Origin: Clostridiales bacterium | GTDB lineage: Bacteria > Bacillota > Clostridia > Lachnospirales > Lachnospiraceae | Direction of reading: 5' to 3' | Length of the DNA stretch: 7,103 nucleotides | Assembly: GCA_019418195.1 (NCBI GenBank) | Contig: DYCJ01000007.1 | Location: 12,338-19,440 of the forward strand | Part shown: positions 5,454 to 7,103 of the stretch, in pieces | Layout of the letters: each line of letters starts with the position of its first letter | How positions within the stretch are numbered: position 1 is the stretch's first letter | Notes under the pieces: model-generated | Seen by the model: only the letters and a program-made list of their open reading frames with translations | What the model was told of the DNA's origin: nothing | The model's database searches: none | Position numbers and translations under genes: made by a program

Positions 5454-6800
5454 TCACTGCTGCCGCAGTTCATTTCCAAAGCGTGTGTACTGCGGCATCC
5501 ATGCAAGCCGGACGGTCCCGATCGGGCCGTTCCTCTGCTTCGCGATAATGATCTCCGCAATGTTTTTATCCTCAGTATCCGGATTATAATAATCGTCCCT
5601 GTAGATGAACATACACACATCGGCGTCCTGCTCGATAGCTCCGGACTCACGCAGGTCGGAAAGCATAGGGCGCTTATCTGTACGCTGCTCCACCGCACGG
5701 CTCAGCTGGGACAGTGCGATTACCGGTACATTCAGCTCACGCGCCAACCCTTTGAGCGAACGGGAGATTTCGGAAATCTCCTGCTGACGGCTCTCATTCT
5801 TCCGGCCTCCGCTGCCGCTCATGAGCTGCAGGTAGTCGATGATGATGAGGTCAAGTCCTATTTCAAGTTTATATTTTCTGCATTTTGAACGCATCTCCGA
5901 TATTGAAATACCGGAAGTGTCATCAATGATCATACGGGAATTTCCAATAGTCCCGGCTCCTTCGATCAGTTTTTCCCAGTCAGTATCCGAAAGATTTCCC
6001 GTCCTGAGTACTTGTGCGTCCACGTGGGATTCCAGTGAAAACAGACGGTTCACGAGCTGTTCTTTGGACATCTCGAGACTGAAGATCGCCACCGCAAGAT
6101 TCTGGCGGAACGCCACATGCTGTGCGATATTCAGCACAAACGCCGTCTTTCCCATAGAAGGTCTCGCCGCGATCAGAACAAGATCCGATCTCTGCAGACC
6201 GGACAATTTATAGTCAAGATCAATAAATCCTGTCGGAATACCTGTTACGGTTCCTTTTGTCTTTGACGCTTTCTCGATCACGTCCAGGGCGTTCAGGACT
6301 ACCTGCCGGATCGGTACATACTCCTGGGAATTTCCATGCTCTACCAGTTCAAAGACCTGTTTTTCTGTTTTTTCCAGGATTTCCTCAAGAGGCTGGCTTT
6401 CCAGATAACACGTGTTTGCAGTCTCTTCGTTGATCCGGATCAGTTTGCGCAGTACCGCTTTATCCCGCACGATCTCCGCATAGTATTTTACATTTGCCGA
6501 TGTCTGCGTCCCTTCGAGAAGATCCTTTACGAATTCCATGCTGCTGATCTCCGGCGGTACATTCTTCGCCTTTAACTGTTCCTGCAGAGTGATCAGGTCA
6601 ACTGGTTTCCCCTCTTTGAAGAGATCCACCACACTGTCAAATATAATGCCATAAGCTGTCTGATAGAAATCCTCTCCCGTGATGATCTCGGATGCGACCA
6701 TAACAGCATCCTTATTCATCAGCATCGCCCCAAGCACAGCCTGTTCGGCCTCTATGCTGTGGGGCGGAATTCTCTTCATTGCTGCTTCTATATTTTCCAT
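5454..6800 (-). CDS. dnaB: Replicative DNA helicase DnaB
   Basis: The hexameric 5'-3' helicase that unwinds DNA at the replication fork and recruits primase (called DnaC in Bacillus). It has 448 residues, the normal length. The N-terminal domain covers about 10-115 (PPHSIEAEQAVLGAML is its typical opening), a linker helix follows, and the RecA-like helicase domain runs from about 185. Walker A is ARPSMGKT (212-219). The catalytic Glu243 is in FSLEM, Walker B is LIIIDYLQL (318-326), the LSDLRESGAIEQDAD motif spans 380-394, and the AKQRNGPIG arginine-finger region spans 420-428. All motifs are intact and there is no intein. The ATG at 6800 is preferred: GAGGAG (6809-6814) is 8 nt upstream. A TTG at 6803 is also possible, with tighter spacing. 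It lies 47 nt after rplI, a conserved Firmicutes pair. Confidence 0.97.
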   Translation of the reverse strand: MENIEAAMKRIPPHSIEAEQAVLGAMLMNKDAVMVASEIITGEDFYQTAYGIIFDSVVDLFKEGKPVDLITLQEQLKAKNVPPEISSMEFVKDLLEGTQTSANVKYYAEIVRDKAVLRKLIRINEETANTCYLESQPLEEILEKTEKQVFELVEHGNSQEYVPIRQVVLNALDVIEKASKTKGTVTGIPTGFIDLDYKLSGLQRSDLVLIAARPSMGKTAFVLNIAQHVAFRQNLAVAIFSLEMSKEQLVNRLFSLESHVDAQVLRTGNLSDTDWEKLIEGAGTIGNSRMIIDDTSGISISEMRSKCRKYKLEIGLDLIIIDYLQLMSGSGGRKNESRQQEISEISRSLKGLARELNVPVIALSQLSRAVEQRTDKRPMLSDLRESGAIEQDADVCMFIYRDDYYNPDTEDKNIAEIIIAKQRNGPIGTVRLAWMPQYTRFGNELRQQ

Positions 6801-6808
6801 CAAGAAGT

Positions 6809-6814
6809 CTCCTC
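6809..6814 (-). promoter_or_regulatory. Ribosome binding site of dnaB
   Basis: On the minus strand GAGGAG lies 8 nt before the ATG at 6800 and 5 nt before an in-frame TTG at 6803. The spacing favours the ATG. Confidence 0.7.
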
Positions 6815-6847
6815 TGTGCTTCTTCTGCGTTTATATCAATGTTTTTC

Positions 6848-7103
6848 TTACGCTTCTTCTTTTACGACAACTTTCAGCTCCGCAGTAACCTCCGGATGGA
6901 GTTTTACATTTACGATATGGGTGCCGAGTGTTTTAATATTCTCTTTGAGAACTATCTTTTTCTTATCCACATCAAGTTTCATCTGCTCTTTGACTGCCGC
7001 CGCGATCTCCTTGCTGGATACCGAGCCGAACGTCCGGCCGCCTTCTCCTACTTTGATAGCAAGCTCTACTTTTCCGGCAGCCAGCTCTGCCGCCAGTTCT
7101 TTT
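6848..7103 (-). CDS. rplI: 50S ribosomal protein L9, C-terminal part (cut by window end)
   Basis: The last 84 residues of ribosomal protein L9 (usual full length near 148), read from 7102 to the TAA at 6848-6850; the start lies beyond the window. The segment holds the end of the long connecting helix (KELAAELAAGKVELAIKV) and the complete C-terminal globular domain with the characteristic GEGGRTFGSVSSKEIA and the closing VNVKLHPEVTAELKVVV. L9 binds 23S rRNA near the base of the L1 stalk and helps hold reading frame. It lies directly upstream of dnaB on the same strand, 47 nt apart with no terminator between them, so the two are probably one operon. Upstream in relatives usually comes a GdpP-type phosphodiesterase gene, outside this window. 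Confidence 0.96.
   Translation of the reverse strand, partial: KELAAELAAGKVELAIKVGEGGRTFGSVSSKEIAAAVKEQMKLDVDKKKIVLKENIKTLGTHIVNVKLHPEVTAELKVVVKEEA

Noticed and set aside
5288..5698. A 136-codon minus-strand frame across the merR-like/dnaB junction
   Set aside because: It overlaps the coding ends of two well-supported genes in other frames, and its Arg/Ser/Cys-rich composition is typical of a shadow frame.
6679..6888. A 69-codon plus-strand frame across the rplI-dnaB gap
   Set aside because: It is antisense to dnaB and rplI, both confidently identified, and has no ribosome binding site.

Overview
The window looks like chromosomal DNA of a low-to-mid GC Gram-positive anaerobe, most likely class Clostridia and probably Lachnospiraceae-like. 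This is inferred from the MutS2 (not MutS) ending, strong AGGAGG-type ribosome binding sites, a clostridial 2[4Fe-4S] ferredoxin, lipoprotein-type solute binding and the rplI-dnaB gene order. It is mostly ordinary core and regulatory DNA. I see no insertion sequence, CRISPR array, tRNA, rRNA, toxin-antitoxin or phage gene.

Layout, left to right. (1) At 1-627 (+) lies the C-terminal end of mutS2 (KOW-like plus Smr domain), cut by the window edge. (2) At 672-2795 (+) is an OmpR-family response regulator followed after 15 nt by its membrane sensor histidine kinase; both probably belong to the mutS2 transcription unit. (3) Converging on the kinase with a 14 nt gap is a long RbsB-type sugar-binding lipoprotein on the minus strand (2810-4105). 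No permease or ATPase gene is beside it, and it carries an acidic insert in the second half. (4) A 232 nt AT-rich divergent region (4106-4337) holds promoters for both sides and a perfect 17-bp dyad beside the ferredoxin -35 box. (5) At 4338-4508 (+) is a 56-residue 2[4Fe-4S] ferredoxin with a very clear intrinsic terminator. (6) At 4725-5426 (+) is a MerR-type DNA-binding protein with a low-complexity linker, a predicted coiled coil and a basic C-terminal tail. It is expressed from an extended -10 promoter and has a 14-bp perfect palindrome in its leader. (7) Converging on it is the replication block dnaB (5454-6800, -) with rplI (6848 to beyond 7103, -) upstream in the same operon.

How they may work together. 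The regulator and kinase form a complete phosphorelay pair. The sugar-binding lipoprotein could be a client gene or an extracellular partner of the kinase, but only proximity supports this. Ferredoxin serves general electron transfer. The MerR-like coiled-coil protein beside dnaB recalls nucleoid or chromosome-anchoring proteins of the RacA kind by architecture only. The least explained items are this protein, the palindromes in front of it and of the ferredoxin gene, and the orphan binding protein with its insert. None is strong evidence of a new multi-gene system.
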